From contig NC_087066.1 of NCBI RefSeq assembly GCF_963678635.1, forward strand, positions 20,925,996-20,989,995: a DNA stretch of 64,000 nt. The letters run 5' to 3'. The notes under the pieces are model-generated. The model saw only the letters and a list, made by a program, of their open reading frames with translations, was not told the origin of the DNA and ran no database searches. The position numbers were made by a program, and so were the translations under genes. This stretch comes from Symsagittifera roscoffensis (lineage: Eukaryota; Xenacoelomorpha; Acoela; Convolutidae). This document shows positions 29,097-38,333 of this stretch, piece after piece (positions within the stretch are counted from its first letter, which is position 1; each line of letters starts with the position of its first letter).

Positions 29097-29330
29097 GTAG
29101 CCCAACACTGGAGTGATAGCCACTAGGACAGTGTGAAATATTCAAATATTTAAGTGAAGAATTCAAAGGACCGGTCGGAAAGATTAAAATCAAGAAAAAA
29201 CTGCTCTAAAAAGATCACAAATTAAAATTTTTTACTTAAGAGAATTAGGAGTATTTTTAGAATTTTTATCCTTAGAGTAGAAATATGTGAATATTAATAC
29301 TGTAGATCAAAAAAATTGTAAATAAAAATC

Positions 29331-29522
29331 ATGAGGCGGAGTAGGGTACCAATAGCAGAGAAAAGAGTTCTAGAGTCAACGACAAAACATAACTCGTCGC
29401 AACAAAAATTGATGTCGTTGGACCAAAAAGTAACAAGAAAAGGAGCATGGTCAACACAAGAAGCCCAAAGGAGAACAAGACGAGAGGAAGCGCTGAAGAG
29501 GGACGAACGGAACCTGCTATAG
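29331..29522 (+). CDS. Small basic ORF upstream of E2 gag
   Basis: A 63-aa, Arg/Lys-rich frame beginning at an ATG and overlapping the first codons of gag (29447) in another frame. Placed like the 73-aa basic ORF before E1 gag, but similarity is weak. It may be an upstream ORF or a small nucleic-acid-binding protein. Confidence 0.35.
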   Translation: MRRSRVPIAEKRVLESTTKHNSSQQKLMSLDQKVTRKGAWSTQEAQRRTRREEALKRDERNLL

Positions 29523-30124
29523 AAATTGATCTAGAGACACCAGATCAGAGTGTTGATGAGGTGGAGAAGAAGACAACGGAGTCGACACCGATGCCGAATG
29601 CAGAAGAAAAAAAGCAAAAGTCGATAGAATTCTCGCCGATAGACACCGTGGAGGACACGACGGGCAACACGCCAGAAACCATAAAGGACGAGTCTCAAAC
29701 GAAAAGAACGTCATTCACAGAGAGGTTAGCAATGATGGTCGGAATGAAATCGAGAGACATAGTGGAGGAAGAACCGAAAGCCGAGAAAGGGAAAACGTTT
29801 GGAACAGTTTCCACGATAACAACAGAGGCCAACCAAGATGACGATCAGGCCAAGCATGGGGCAACAGCTAGTCATGGAGCAACAGCTGACCATGAAACAA
29901 CAACTTCTCTTGAGCTGGGCGATTTAATGGCGAAGTTAGATCAGATCGACAAAAAACTAAAGTGCAGCGAGGAGGATCGAGAAGCGATAAAGAAAGAATT
30001 AAGATACAACAAACACGAGTACCTGGACAACTACTTCAATCTGGCGGAGGCGACGGAGGAGAAGCTTCAGCAAATGTCAGACAAGGTAGGAGCGACTGAC
30101 AAAGACAACGGTATGACACTGTGA
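29447..30124 (+). pseudogene. gag: E2 gag N-terminal region
   Basis: A 225-aa acidic, Thr/Glu-rich frame with a likely coiled coil at about residues 150-215 (LGDLMAKLDQIDKKL and following). It ends in TGA at 30122-30124, and the reading continues in another frame (30121-30384: MNSKLWSLETRMD, matching E1 SLEKRLD) before shifting again to the capsid-like frame. Gag in the intact family would thus begin with an acidic region and a helix, then the capsid-like part. Confidence 0.65.
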
Positions 30125-30277
30125 ACAGCAAGTTATGGAGTCTGGAAACGAGAATGGACACAATGAGCAGGGACCAGGCTGAGAGTTCATGTGCCATACA
30201 GTTCAAACTGGATGCCATCTTGAGAAACTCTACATCACAAGACAGGCCGGTAACGGATCGAACCCAAGGTAACAGAG

Positions 30278-31606
30278 TTGACTTCGTGGAACCACAACGG
30301 AACAAGCGGGAGTCAACACCATTACCGTTACCCCGGGGTGCAGCGAGCATCGGTCCAGGGGGGGGCTTTCAAGACAATAATTAAGAGTGGGACCTCAACT
30401 ACTACAAATGGCCCGGGGGATTCCGCAACAAGCAACAATGTGGGATCTGATGCCAAGAAGTGGGCTAGCACCTGGGAGATGATGAATAGGACATTGGAAG
30501 CGTTCGCTACGAGAAACATTGACTCGAGTGAAAGAGGAGGTGGCAAATCCAAGAAAACCTTCAAGAAGCCAAAAGAATTTAAGGACGACTCAGACGGATG
30601 CATCGACACTTGGGTAGAAGTCATGAGACTACATTTGGAACAGGACAACTTGAACAACGAGAGACAAGCCTGCACAGCGATACTCAGCAACTTAGAATGC
30701 CAGGCTTTAAAAAGTGTAGTTGCAAAGAAGGCAGAGGAACGCGACACTGCGGACAAAATCTTCGAGATATTGTTGAATCGATTCGGGTCAGGCATGAAGG
30801 GTCACCAAGCGATGATGAGATTTGAAAAGAAAAGGCAAAGGGACGATGAATCAATTGATCGGTTTCTGGATGATATTGAGAGCTTGAGACGAAGGAGTGA
30901 TCCTGAACAGTCAACAAACAGAAGGAACTTTAGCATCGCCTCGAAGTTCATCGATGGGGTAAAAAGTGATGACTTGAGAACATTGTTAGCAACGTACTAT
31001 ACACTGTCGAAAGATAGTGCACCAACTCCAGAAGAAATGAGACAGAAGTCAAGAGAGTACATGCTGATGAAACCCAAGAGATACTCATACTCGGATAACA
31101 GGAACATGCAAGGGGGGAGTCAACCACAGAGGTCGTCATGGTATAAGCCTAGCGATGATATGGACAAACGTAGGTCATGCGCAAATTGTGGATCAGCGGA
31201 TCATCATGTGGCGGACTGCATGACGTATAAACAAGGCATGAAGAGTCTGGGGTATGCTCCGGATGAGGAAGATATGAGCCAGATGGAAGAACATGAGTTC
31301 TACAGCGGCCTGATCATCAAGATAGGTGCGAGATGCTTCTTCTGCAATCAAGAGGGCCACTTTAGAATGGACTGTCCAATATTTTGGGAAGCAGTAAAAA
31401 TTCAAAGTCATCCGAAACACAAGTTAGCGTTAGCGGCGGTGCAGAACACGAGGAACAGACAAGCCGAGTTTGAAACAAGAAATTCAGAGGCACCGAATGC
31501 GGAACTACCGACGAAGACGGCGAAAGCCGTAACGCAATTCAATAATGTCATGGAGACCATGACCAGGAAGTCTCCAGAGATAAATTTTGAGAGGGCAGCT
31601 GCATAA
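30278..31606 (+). CDS. gag: E2 gag: capsid-like region and two zinc knuckles
   Basis: A 442-aa frame. Residues ~65-270 form the capsid-like helical region shared with E1 (DDSDGCIDTWVEVM, LLNRFGSGMKGHQAMM, FEKKRQRDDESIDRFLDD). Two CX2CX4HX4C knuckles follow: CANCGSADHHVADC and CFFCNQEGHFRMDC. Together they indicate an RNA-packaging Gag. The start listed lies in a region read out of frame; the true upstream frame is 29447-30124. A TAA at 31604-31606 interrupts the otherwise in-frame passage to 31619-31918, where E1 has sense codons. Best preserved gag in the window. Confidence 0.85.
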   Translation: MTSWNHNGTSGSQHHYRYPGVQRASVQGGAFKTIIKSGTSTTTNGPGDSATSNNVGSDAKKWASTWEMMNRTLEAFATRNIDSSERGGGKSKKTFKKPKEFKDDSDGCIDTWVEVMRLHLEQDNLNNERQACTAILSNLECQALKSVVAKKAEERDTADKIFEILLNRFGSGMKGHQAMMRFEKKRQRDDESIDRFLDDIESLRRRSDPEQSTNRRNFSIASKFIDGVKSDDLRTLLATYYTLSKDSAPTPEEMRQKSREYMLMKPKRYSYSDNRNMQGGSQPQRSSWYKPSDDMDKRRSCANCGSADHHVADCMTYKQGMKSLGYAPDEEDMSQMEEHEFYSGLIIKIGARCFFCNQEGHFRMDCPIFWEAVKIQSHPKHKLALAAVQNTRNRQAEFETRNSEAPNAELPTKTAKAVTQFNNVMETMTRKSPEINFERAAA

Positions 31607-31618
31607 GCTATTAACAAA

Positions 31619-31918
31619 GTGAAACAAGACCTAGCGACGAAGGAGATAGAGCAACGATTGAAACAGGAGATCGAAAAGCAGAAGTTAAACGAGACGTTAA
31701 GTTGGTCAGTGCCAGTGCCAGAAGCCGTAGTGGGAGCGACAAAGAGTGGAAATTGCAACACTCTGAAAATGGGGACGGGAAAGCCATTCGGCATAACAAA
31801 GATCGGAGCCAGGATAATCTCAATAATTACTGTGGGCGGCCATGAAGTAACGAGGAACTTGAGCGAACTCAGCGACCAGACAATAATGCACATTGATGTG
31901 TACGCAGATTACTTCTAG
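31619..31918 (+). pseudogene. E2 gag-protease linker
   Basis: In frame with gag across one TAA. It matches the E1 linker (KQDxATKE-EQR, TFG/PFG-T, GG-EV). The frame ends prematurely at 31918 because ~25 bp present in E1 (after DYL) are missing, which shifts the reading to the frame of 31893-34295. Confidence 0.7.
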
Positions 31919-34295
31919 AGCCTTGAGGGCGCTACTCACAAGAGGTGGCAGCAAGTCAGTCCGTGTTGAGAATAGATACACAGAAGCTTATGGTCCGCAT
32001 GAGGTGATGTTAAATATAGATGGGATAAACATCTTCACGAAAACCATGATAATGTGTGATGAGGATCTAGCCGGAGAGATCTATGTGGGCAAAGAAGAAT
32101 TGAAAGTAAGATCGATTGGACACTGCGCAATGTTAGAAGAGGATACAATGCACATCGGGACGGAGGCAGACGTATCAGCACACGTGCTCGACATAAGTGG
32201 CAAAAAGACTCAGTTACGCGGGTTACTTGATACGGGAGCAGTCTTGAGTGTTATACCAATCGAGACTTGGGAGCGAATGGGTTACGACAAAGATGACTTG
32301 ATAGACTCAAGAATACGGCTGTCAGCTGCAAACAAAGGGGCGCTGCGGGTACTAGACAGAACACCAATAATAGCCCTAAATCTAGGGGAACGCAACCTGT
32401 GGATGAGCTTTCTTGTGGTGGAGAACCTAGATGAGTCTGACCAATTCATTTTAGGCAGAGACTTCATCAGGAACTTCGACGTAACGATTGATCTAAACAA
32501 TGCCATGTTCAGGATTTGGAACCCGGATAGGAAGTACGTAATTAAACCGGTAAATCTGATAATGGCAAATGAGAATAAAGCGTCGGTATTCTTGAGAAGG
32601 AGGGTAAGGCTGAAAGCGAACGAAGCGGTAATTGTAGGCTTACGGATGAAAAATTATAATGAATTAAGTGATAACAAGCAAGTATGCATAGTCCCAAATC
32701 CAAACAGTCAAAGTACTGCTGTTTTAGGAAGATCCTTCTCGATAACCAAGAGCGGCCTCTGCGTCAGTGTCTTGTTGAATACTCTTGACATACCCATAAC
32801 AATCCAGAGCGGAAGGAAGTTGGGATATGCTTTACCCGTGAAAACTCGATATGAAATGACTGAAAATGTGAAAGAGAATGAAGTACTTGAATGCCCCAAT
32901 CATAGGGACAAGATTTGTGTCTTGAGACGATTAGAGAAAATAAAAGATTCATCAGGTCTTGTGAAGTCACTTAAGTCAGAGACAGATGATGGACTCTCGA
33001 GCTGTTCAAATTTCCCAGAAAGACCAACACTAGAGGAAATGGAAATGGATAAACTAGTTTTACCTGAAATAGAGCACTTAAGGGGTAAGGTAACGGATGA
33101 ACAGCTCGAGGCCATCAAGGACGTACTAGAGCGGAAGGAGGACGTTTTTTCGAGACATAAGGCAGACATTGGATGTTGTAATTTCGTTGAACATGAAATA
33201 GGGCTTGAAGAGTCTGCGGTACCGCACAAATCGGATGCATGTAGAAAAGAGATAGAGACCTTACTAGCGTATGATATGATAGAACCATCCAAATCACCGT
33301 GGGCGTGTGGAGTAGTGATGGCCAAAAAGAAAGGCGACCAATTGAGATTTTGTTGTGACTTTCGGTATCTGAACTCCGTCACGGTGAAGGATGCCTATCC
33401 CATACCTAAAATTGATGAGAGCCTCTCGAAGGTAGGTGATGCAAAATTTTTTACGACTCTTGATTTAGGATCGGCTTTCTGGCAGGTCCCACTGAGGAAA
33501 CAGGACAGGGACAAAGCGGGGTTCGCTTGCGAGCTGGGGATGTTTCAATGGAAACGGATGCCGTTTGGTCTTGGCAATGCCACGGCTACATTTCAACGGT
33601 TGATGGCACTTGCATTGATATGTGTGACAAAGAAATACGGCAACCTGATAATGTGCTACGTGGATGACGTGGTAATTGCGACGCCTACACTGGAGAACCA
33701 CATTGAGCGACTAGACGAGGTGTTCGCATGCATGAAGAGGTCAGGACTAAAGTGCAAACCGTCAAAGTGCGAGATACTCATGGACTCGATCAAATACTTG
33801 GGAAGGATGGTGGACAGGCATGGCATCAGACCAGACCCAGATGCAGTAGAAGCGGTTTTGACTTGGAAATTGCCAAAGAGGGAACATCAATTGATGAGCT
33901 TCCTGTGTTTTGCGAACTATTACAGGGAGTTCATCAAGGGCTACGCGGACAAAGTATACCCGATGCAACAATTAATGAGGCACAAAGGTAAGAAGTTCAC
34001 GTGGAACAACGCGGCGGAAGCATCATTCCAGAGAATAAAGAAGAAGTTGTGCGAGGCACCGGTGCTAGGGATGCCAACGGAAAAAGGAATATACGTGTTG
34101 GGCACGGATGCGTCGGTAGTCGCGATTTCTGGCATTCTACATCAAGAACAGGAATGGAACGGGAAGACAGTCTTAAGACCAATAGCGTACGGGAGTAAAA
34201 GTGAAGTCTTGAGTGATACGGAACTGAAGTACGGGGCGCCGAAAGCAGAGATGTTCGCGGTGGTTAACTTTGTCAAAAATATAGAGCATAACTAG
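31893..34295 (+). CDS. pol: E2 protease, reverse transcriptase and most of RNase H
   Basis: An 800-aa frame: aspartic protease with Asp-Thr-Gly at residues 113-115; a conserved PNPNSQ linker; RT with LDLGSAFWQVP and the YVDD box at 589-592; RNase H start with GTDAS and KAEMF. The first RNase H Asp block reads LGTDAS here against LDTDAS in E1. The frame is lost near 34280, and the rest of RNase H (VDNRALSWL, HQNADSLSKK) follows in another frame to ~34480. In the first ~12 codons the listed frame precedes true homology. Protein similarity to E1 pol is high throughout. Confidence 0.88.
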   Translation: MMCTQITSRALRALLTRGGSKSVRVENRYTEAYGPHEVMLNIDGINIFTKTMIMCDEDLAGEIYVGKEELKVRSIGHCAMLEEDTMHIGTEADVSAHVLDISGKKTQLRGLLDTGAVLSVIPIETWERMGYDKDDLIDSRIRLSAANKGALRVLDRTPIIALNLGERNLWMSFLVVENLDESDQFILGRDFIRNFDVTIDLNNAMFRIWNPDRKYVIKPVNLIMANENKASVFLRRRVRLKANEAVIVGLRMKNYNELSDNKQVCIVPNPNSQSTAVLGRSFSITKSGLCVSVLLNTLDIPITIQSGRKLGYALPVKTRYEMTENVKENEVLECPNHRDKICVLRRLEKIKDSSGLVKSLKSETDDGLSSCSNFPERPTLEEMEMDKLVLPEIEHLRGKVTDEQLEAIKDVLERKEDVFSRHKADIGCCNFVEHEIGLEESAVPHKSDACRKEIETLLAYDMIEPSKSPWACGVVMAKKKGDQLRFCCDFRYLNSVTVKDAYPIPKIDESLSKVGDAKFFTTLDLGSAFWQVPLRKQDRDKAGFACELGMFQWKRMPFGLGNATATFQRLMALALICVTKKYGNLIMCYVDDVVIATPTLENHIERLDEVFACMKRSGLKCKPSKCEILMDSIKYLGRMVDRHGIRPDPDAVEAVLTWKLPKREHQLMSFLCFANYYREFIKGYADKVYPMQQLMRHKGKKFTWNNAAEASFQRIKKKLCEAPVLGMPTEKGIYVLGTDASVVAISGILHQEQEWNGKTVLRPIAYGSKSEVLSDTELKYGAPKAEMFAVVNFVKNIEHN

Positions 34296-34780
34296 GCAGC
34301 GAGCCATTCCAGCTGCGAGTCGACAACAGGGCACTCAGCTGGCTGAAAACGTACTCAATGGACGAGAGCTACATTGGAAGGTGGATAGTTCGCGTGGACG
34401 GATACAACATGATAATTGAGCATAGGACAAGAGACAAACATCAAAATGCCGATAGCTTGAGTAAGAAGACGGCCCACAGTGGAAGAAGATGCTGGAGAAG
34501 AAAAATTGTCCGGGGAGTGTGAAGAATGGGATGAAGATTCGGAGAAGAGCAGCGATGACCAAGATAGTCTATGCATGATACTGGCGAAGAGAAGATGAGA
34601 CACCGCGACAGGGAGCTACAGACGGATACCTCCACAGGAACGTACAACATGGATCAGCAGGAAGTGCGAGGAGATGAAGAACTTGAGAAAATTGCAGTGC
34701 GAGGAAACCATTTAGGGAGCTATCGTGCAACTCAAATGTCAGAACAAATCTGGTGCCAGAAGATGACAGGAAGATCATGA
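34296..34780 (+). pseudogene. E2 RNase H end and shortened acidic spacer
   Basis: Holds the displaced RNase H C-terminus, then an acidic segment with one SGE unit encoded by a PPT-like box (34506-34518). The frame at 34571-34780 (DEELEKIAV) corresponds to the end of the E1 spacer (ADELELIAV). The spacer is ~290 bp here against ~1.2 kb in E1. The terminal TGA (34778-34780) overlaps the integrase ATG (34777-34779) as ATGA. Confidence 0.65.
34506..34518 (+). promoter_or_regulatory. PPT-like box in E2 pol spacer
   Basis: TTGTCCGGGGAGT, the only copy in the shortened E2 spacer, where E1 has several. Confidence 0.7.
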
Positions 34781-36453
34781 GGAGGATAGTATGCGTAAAG
34801 CTGAAGGATGACATCCCCAACCCTGGAGAAATGAATGGTCAGATAATGGCACTAAAAGAACACGTCAAGGCGAGATACAGGCTGTCGGATCTAATACGGG
34901 CCCAAAAGAATGACAAGATGACAAGTTACCTCTCCAAATGGATCCGGACGGGGTCCAAAGAGAAGGGGGTTCTGGAAGAAGACAGCTACAAGATCTTGAG
35001 CCAGTTCTACAAAGACAGAAAAGATTTACTCTATCACACAGCTGATGGGGTGGTAGCATGCAAGAGAAAATATGAGGAGAAGATATTACACAAGCATAAC
35101 CTCATCATACTGCCACAGTTGTATCAGACGGAAGTGTTTTTCAGATCGCTTGATCAAATGGGGCACCAGGGGATAGACAAGGTGCAACAAAGAATACTTC
35201 ACAGGTTTGACTGGCCAGCATTAAGGAAAGCTTGCGAGAGATGGGTGAGTGCATGCCTAGCATGTCTGCAAGTGAAAGACCCAAGAAAGATGAAGTTCCC
35301 ACTCAAGTCCGTTGAAAGCTCGGAATTTAACGAGGTTGTGCAGATAGACCATCAAAAGATCTGTATGACAGAATCGGGATATAACCAGATACTGGTCATA
35401 ATAGATCATTTCACAAAGTTGGCAGAAGCGGTGCCGTGTCAGACAGCCTCGGCAGAGGAGACTTGTGACCACCTGATAACACATTGGATATCACGGTATG
35501 GTTGCCCCATGACATTTCAGTCGGACAATGGCAAAGCCTTCGTGGGGGATCTGACGAAAGAATTGATGAAGAGGTCACACATTGCTCAAGCGCACTCAAC
35601 GACCTACCATCCCCAGACCAACGGGTTAGTCGAGAGACAGAACAGAACGTTGGTGAACATGCTGAGGGTATACTGCTCAAGATACATGACAGACTGGGAT
35701 AAATATCTGCCGCAAAAGGTAGGGGCATACAACAGTACGCAACACTCAACAACAGGAATCAGTCCCTTCATGATGTTGGTGGGCAGGGAAAGAGCGATGC
35801 CTCTAACATTCTTCTACCCAGAATACGAAGGGAAAAAGACATCGCCTCAAGCTTATGTGAAAGAAGCGGTTGAGAGACAGCAGGAACTAAACGAGCTCTG
35901 CAGGAGGAACTCAGCGCAAGCACATATGAGACAGCGGAAGAAATACGATGAGAAAATACTGCAAGCGAAACCATATGAAGTGGGCCAATACGTCTGGGTC
36001 TTCCAGAATAATATAACTCCCAAAGGGACAAGGAAACTACTTAAAAAATGGAGAGGACCGTTCATGATAACGGAAGTGCACCAGCAAGGACGGTTCTACC
36101 GCTCGAGTACGGGGCGTGCAGCGCATTATGAAAACTTGAAACCTCATGTCCCATCCCCAGAAGACTGGTGCGTTCCGCAGAATATAGAGGGACTCGAGTA
36201 CCTATTGGTAGAACCAGCTTGCGAGGTGAACAAAAAAGGCACCAGAGAGAAAAATGATGGCAACGAGGGCTTGAGTTTGGATGACAATGAAAAGATAGAA
36301 GCGGACTCAGAGGCGGAATCCTTTGTAGAAGAAGACTGGAACAATCCGGAGCAGGACGAGGTGCCAAAATGGACGGGACCAGACTTACCGATATCAGCAG
36401 GAACCAGGAGTGGTAACCGCAAACGGACAGGCATGAGGTACAATAGGTACTGA
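34777..36453 (+). CDS. int: E2 integrase
   Basis: The frame opens at 34753; the ATG at 34777 fits the stop-start overlap with pol. Numbering from 34753, the DDE triad is Asp199, Asp258 and Glu294 with the canonical 35-residue D-E spacing, and the GPY/F-like WRGPF module is present. The first zinc ligand is changed: SLDQMGHQG here against SHDQMGHQG in E1, so the HHCC finger lacks one His, which likely weakens integrase. The frame breaks at 36445-36453; the acidic tail continues in another frame (36454-36661). Confidence 0.88.
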   Translation: MRRIVCVKLKDDIPNPGEMNGQIMALKEHVKARYRLSDLIRAQKNDKMTSYLSKWIRTGSKEKGVLEEDSYKILSQFYKDRKDLLYHTADGVVACKRKYEEKILHKHNLIILPQLYQTEVFFRSLDQMGHQGIDKVQQRILHRFDWPALRKACERWVSACLACLQVKDPRKMKFPLKSVESSEFNEVVQIDHQKICMTESGYNQILVIIDHFTKLAEAVPCQTASAEETCDHLITHWISRYGCPMTFQSDNGKAFVGDLTKELMKRSHIAQAHSTTYHPQTNGLVERQNRTLVNMLRVYCSRYMTDWDKYLPQKVGAYNSTQHSTTGISPFMMLVGRERAMPLTFFYPEYEGKKTSPQAYVKEAVERQQELNELCRRNSAQAHMRQRKKYDEKILQAKPYEVGQYVWVFQNNITPKGTRKLLKKWRGPFMITEVHQQGRFYRSSTGRAAHYENLKPHVPSPEDWCVPQNIEGLEYLLVEPACEVNKKGTREKNDGNEGLSLDDNEKIEADSEAESFVEEDWNNPEQDEVPKWTGPDLPISAGTRSGNRKRTGMRYNRY

Positions 36454-36661
36454 CTTCTTGGTTGACAAGATACAGCCTGATGAATTGAGCGACGAGTTAC
36501 TGAGTGTGGGCGAATTGGTGGCAGATGATGAATGGCAAATCATCAACGACAGCGAACACTACCCGATGGAAGACTACTCCACACAAGAACAAGAAACAGA
36601 TCTGGAGCAGAGCAAGATAGAGGGGAGGGAGAATACAAACTTGAGAATACTAAGGAGATGA
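36454..36661 (+). pseudogene. E2 integrase acidic tail, frameshifted
   Basis: The frame starting near 36458 (DFLVDKI) matches the E1 tail (DFVVDRI) and ends NLRILRR against NLRVLE in E1. It is Asp/Glu-rich with no domain recognised. Confidence 0.6.
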
Positions 36662-36686
36662 AGGGCAAAGCATCCAGCAGGTCGAC

Positions 36687-37427
36687 GTGCCAGCAGAACA
36701 ACACGTGAAAACGGAAGTTCCCCTCTTCAGTTGGACGGCAACCGACAGGCCGCTCGAAATACCACCAGATAATTTAGACCCAGCATCATCGACGGGACGT
36801 CGATATATTTTTGTCCGGGGAGTGGGGGTAGAACTTACCCACACAGAAAATTTGATGATAAAAAAACTCAGAGAAGTAAGAGAGACCAGCGGGCTAGCAC
36901 TGGACGAGGAAGAGGCCGAGCCTACCATAGGACGAAACATCAAAACAAAAGACGAAATACCCAATGAATACTCGGAGAACATCCTGATAACCGACAGCGA
37001 CTTCATTTTGTCAGACAGGACTAGCGCGATCTGTATAACGGCAGACATGAGCTTCAAATCGAGACTGGAGGCCGACTTCAAGAGAGAATACCAGAACGTG
37101 GAGTTTCTATTCAGACAGAGACCGGGGCTGGGAGTAATGGCTGCGCTTCTTCCATCAGTGGCACAAGTCCCGGGCAAATACCTGGGCTTTCTGGTAACGA
37201 GGGTCAATGAAAGGAATACGATAGATCCTGAGCACGTGATGTTAGCACTAACGAGGCTGAGAGACTTCATGATTGAAAGAGGGATAGTGGAGGTCTCGAT
37301 GCCTGTTTATGACCCAAACAGGTGCAAGTTGAGCCCAAGGGAGTTATATGCCATCCTACACGTGGTCTTCGCAGAAACGGAGATAATGGTACACCTACAC
37401 AAGAAATACTACGTGAGTATCGCCTGA
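36687..37427 (+). CDS. E2 macro-domain (TARG1/OARD1-like) protein
   Basis: An intact 246-aa ORF. The N-terminal ~95 residues are unrecognised; their coding overlaps a PPT-like box at 36811-36823. Residues ~100-246 resemble the TARG1/OARD1-Poa1 branch of macro domains, in order: a strand (AICITAD), a helix (LEADFKREYQNVEFL), a strand (GKYLGFLVT), a helix (HVMLALTRLRDFMIERG), a strand-loop (VSMPVYDP), a helix (YAILHVVFAE) and a final strand. Known members bind ADP-ribose and some remove it from proteins. Here the Gly-rich ADP-ribose loop is absent, the position of TARG1 catalytic Asp is Cys, and the Lys after the second strand is Arg, so activity is doubtful. It lies between integrase and ORF B, as in E1. 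Confidence 0.55.
   Translation: MPAEQHVKTEVPLFSWTATDRPLEIPPDNLDPASSTGRRYIFVRGVGVELTHTENLMIKKLREVRETSGLALDEEEAEPTIGRNIKTKDEIPNEYSENILITDSDFILSDRTSAICITADMSFKSRLEADFKREYQNVEFLFRQRPGLGVMAALLPSVAQVPGKYLGFLVTRVNERNTIDPEHVMLALTRLRDFMIERGIVEVSMPVYDPNRCKLSPRELYAILHVVFAETEIMVHLHKKYYVSIA
36811..36823 (+). promoter_or_regulatory. Internal PPT-like box at the start of the E2 accessory region
   Basis: TTGTCCGGGGAGT, at the same place as E1 14566 and with the same upstream GACGT(C)GAT context. Confidence 0.65.
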
Positions 37428-37916
37428 GCTACGGGTGGACAACGGAGGTCTTGAGTTGGGGGTACATGGGGATCTCGAGTAAGGGTACATGGGGATCTCG
37501 AAGCTGGTAGATGGATTTTAACGTAATTGGCATGGCAATCATAATTGAAAGAGTTGACGGTGCTAAAACATTAAATGAATTTGCATGCTCTTAAAAAACT
37601 TCCAATTGAACTATTTTAGTAAAACAAATGGAGGGATAATATTTTAACCGCAATAAAGTGGGAGTTTAGGTTAGAAACATAACACCTCAATCTAAAAAGT
37701 GGATTTTACTTTCAGATTGATTTGTTAAACCGAGTTGACAACCTAGACACACTCATTGGAAAGTGAAAAGAAGGTCGTGAACAAAGTTCACGATCAGCAA
37801 CATTCGAAAGAGATTTTTCTCAAGTATTCAAAATGGTTGTTACGGTAATACTCAAGTTGGTTAGTGCACAAGATCATCTAGAAATAGTAAAAAGGGCAGA
37901 TTGATTTTGGAAATCC
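37428..37916. other. AT-rich gap between macro ORF and ORF B in E2
   Basis: No ORF is seen. It equals the E1 gap at 15193-15666 in position and size. A short repeat (ACATGGGGATCTCGA) occurs twice near 37466-37500. Confidence 0.55.
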
Positions 37917-38333
37917 ATGCCTGCGGCGCTAAAAAGGCCTACGCTCGATGAATTGTACAGACGCGTGAGGGACCTGGACTACAACCAAGTGGATGAGTGG
38001 ATGGCAGTGATGTTGAACACCATCCTGCAGTTAGATGAGCAAGGTGAATGCAGGGAGTCCGCGACAGAAGTTGCCTTGATGGTCGGCTACACCACAGAAG
38101 GGATATCCAATCAAGAAAAGACCAGGTGGTTGTCCTGGAATGTGGATGGAGGGGTGAAAGGATTCGACTTGGCAAGAGATCCTGGCTTGAGCAACAACAC
38201 TGAGTACGGCGCGGGAGAGTTCCCTCCCATTACCGACCAGACCACCGGCAAGTTCCTTGGGCCAATCCACGAGCAAGCCACCTTCTATGATGCGAGCACA
38301 GCAAACGGAAGAGACGTATCCTGGCCCCAGTAA
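37917..38333 (+). CDS. E2 accessory ORF B, N-terminal domain
   Basis: A 138-aa frame starting at ATG. Residues ~45-90 align with E1 (ATEVALM, RWLSW, FDLARDPGL). I do not recognise the domain. The frame shifts around 38260-38330 into the coiled-coil/SGNH frame, so this is the amino end of the same ancestral protein as 38257-41295. Confidence 0.55.
   Translation: MPAALKRPTLDELYRRVRDLDYNQVDEWMAVMLNTILQLDEQGECRESATEVALMVGYTTEGISNQEKTRWLSWNVDGGVKGFDLARDPGLSNNTEYGAGEFPPITDQTTGKFLGPIHEQATFYDASTANGRDVSWPQ

Larger units (their letters stand above)
26768..29330 (+). other. E2 long leader with tandem repeats
   Basis: Non-coding. The first ~100 bp resembles the E1 leader (a CTCCGGGC-ATGCCC block). It then contains three ~70-bp repeats (27215-27425), three G6 tracts within 34 bp (27677-27710), and a 14-bp minisatellite (28335-29096). 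Long frames in the minisatellite are repeat artefacts. Confidence 0.7.

Noticed and set aside
28137-29193. Long ORFs of 192 aa (+), 124 aa (+) and 293 aa (-)
   Set aside because: Produced by the 14-bp minisatellite, which has no stop in several frames on both strands.
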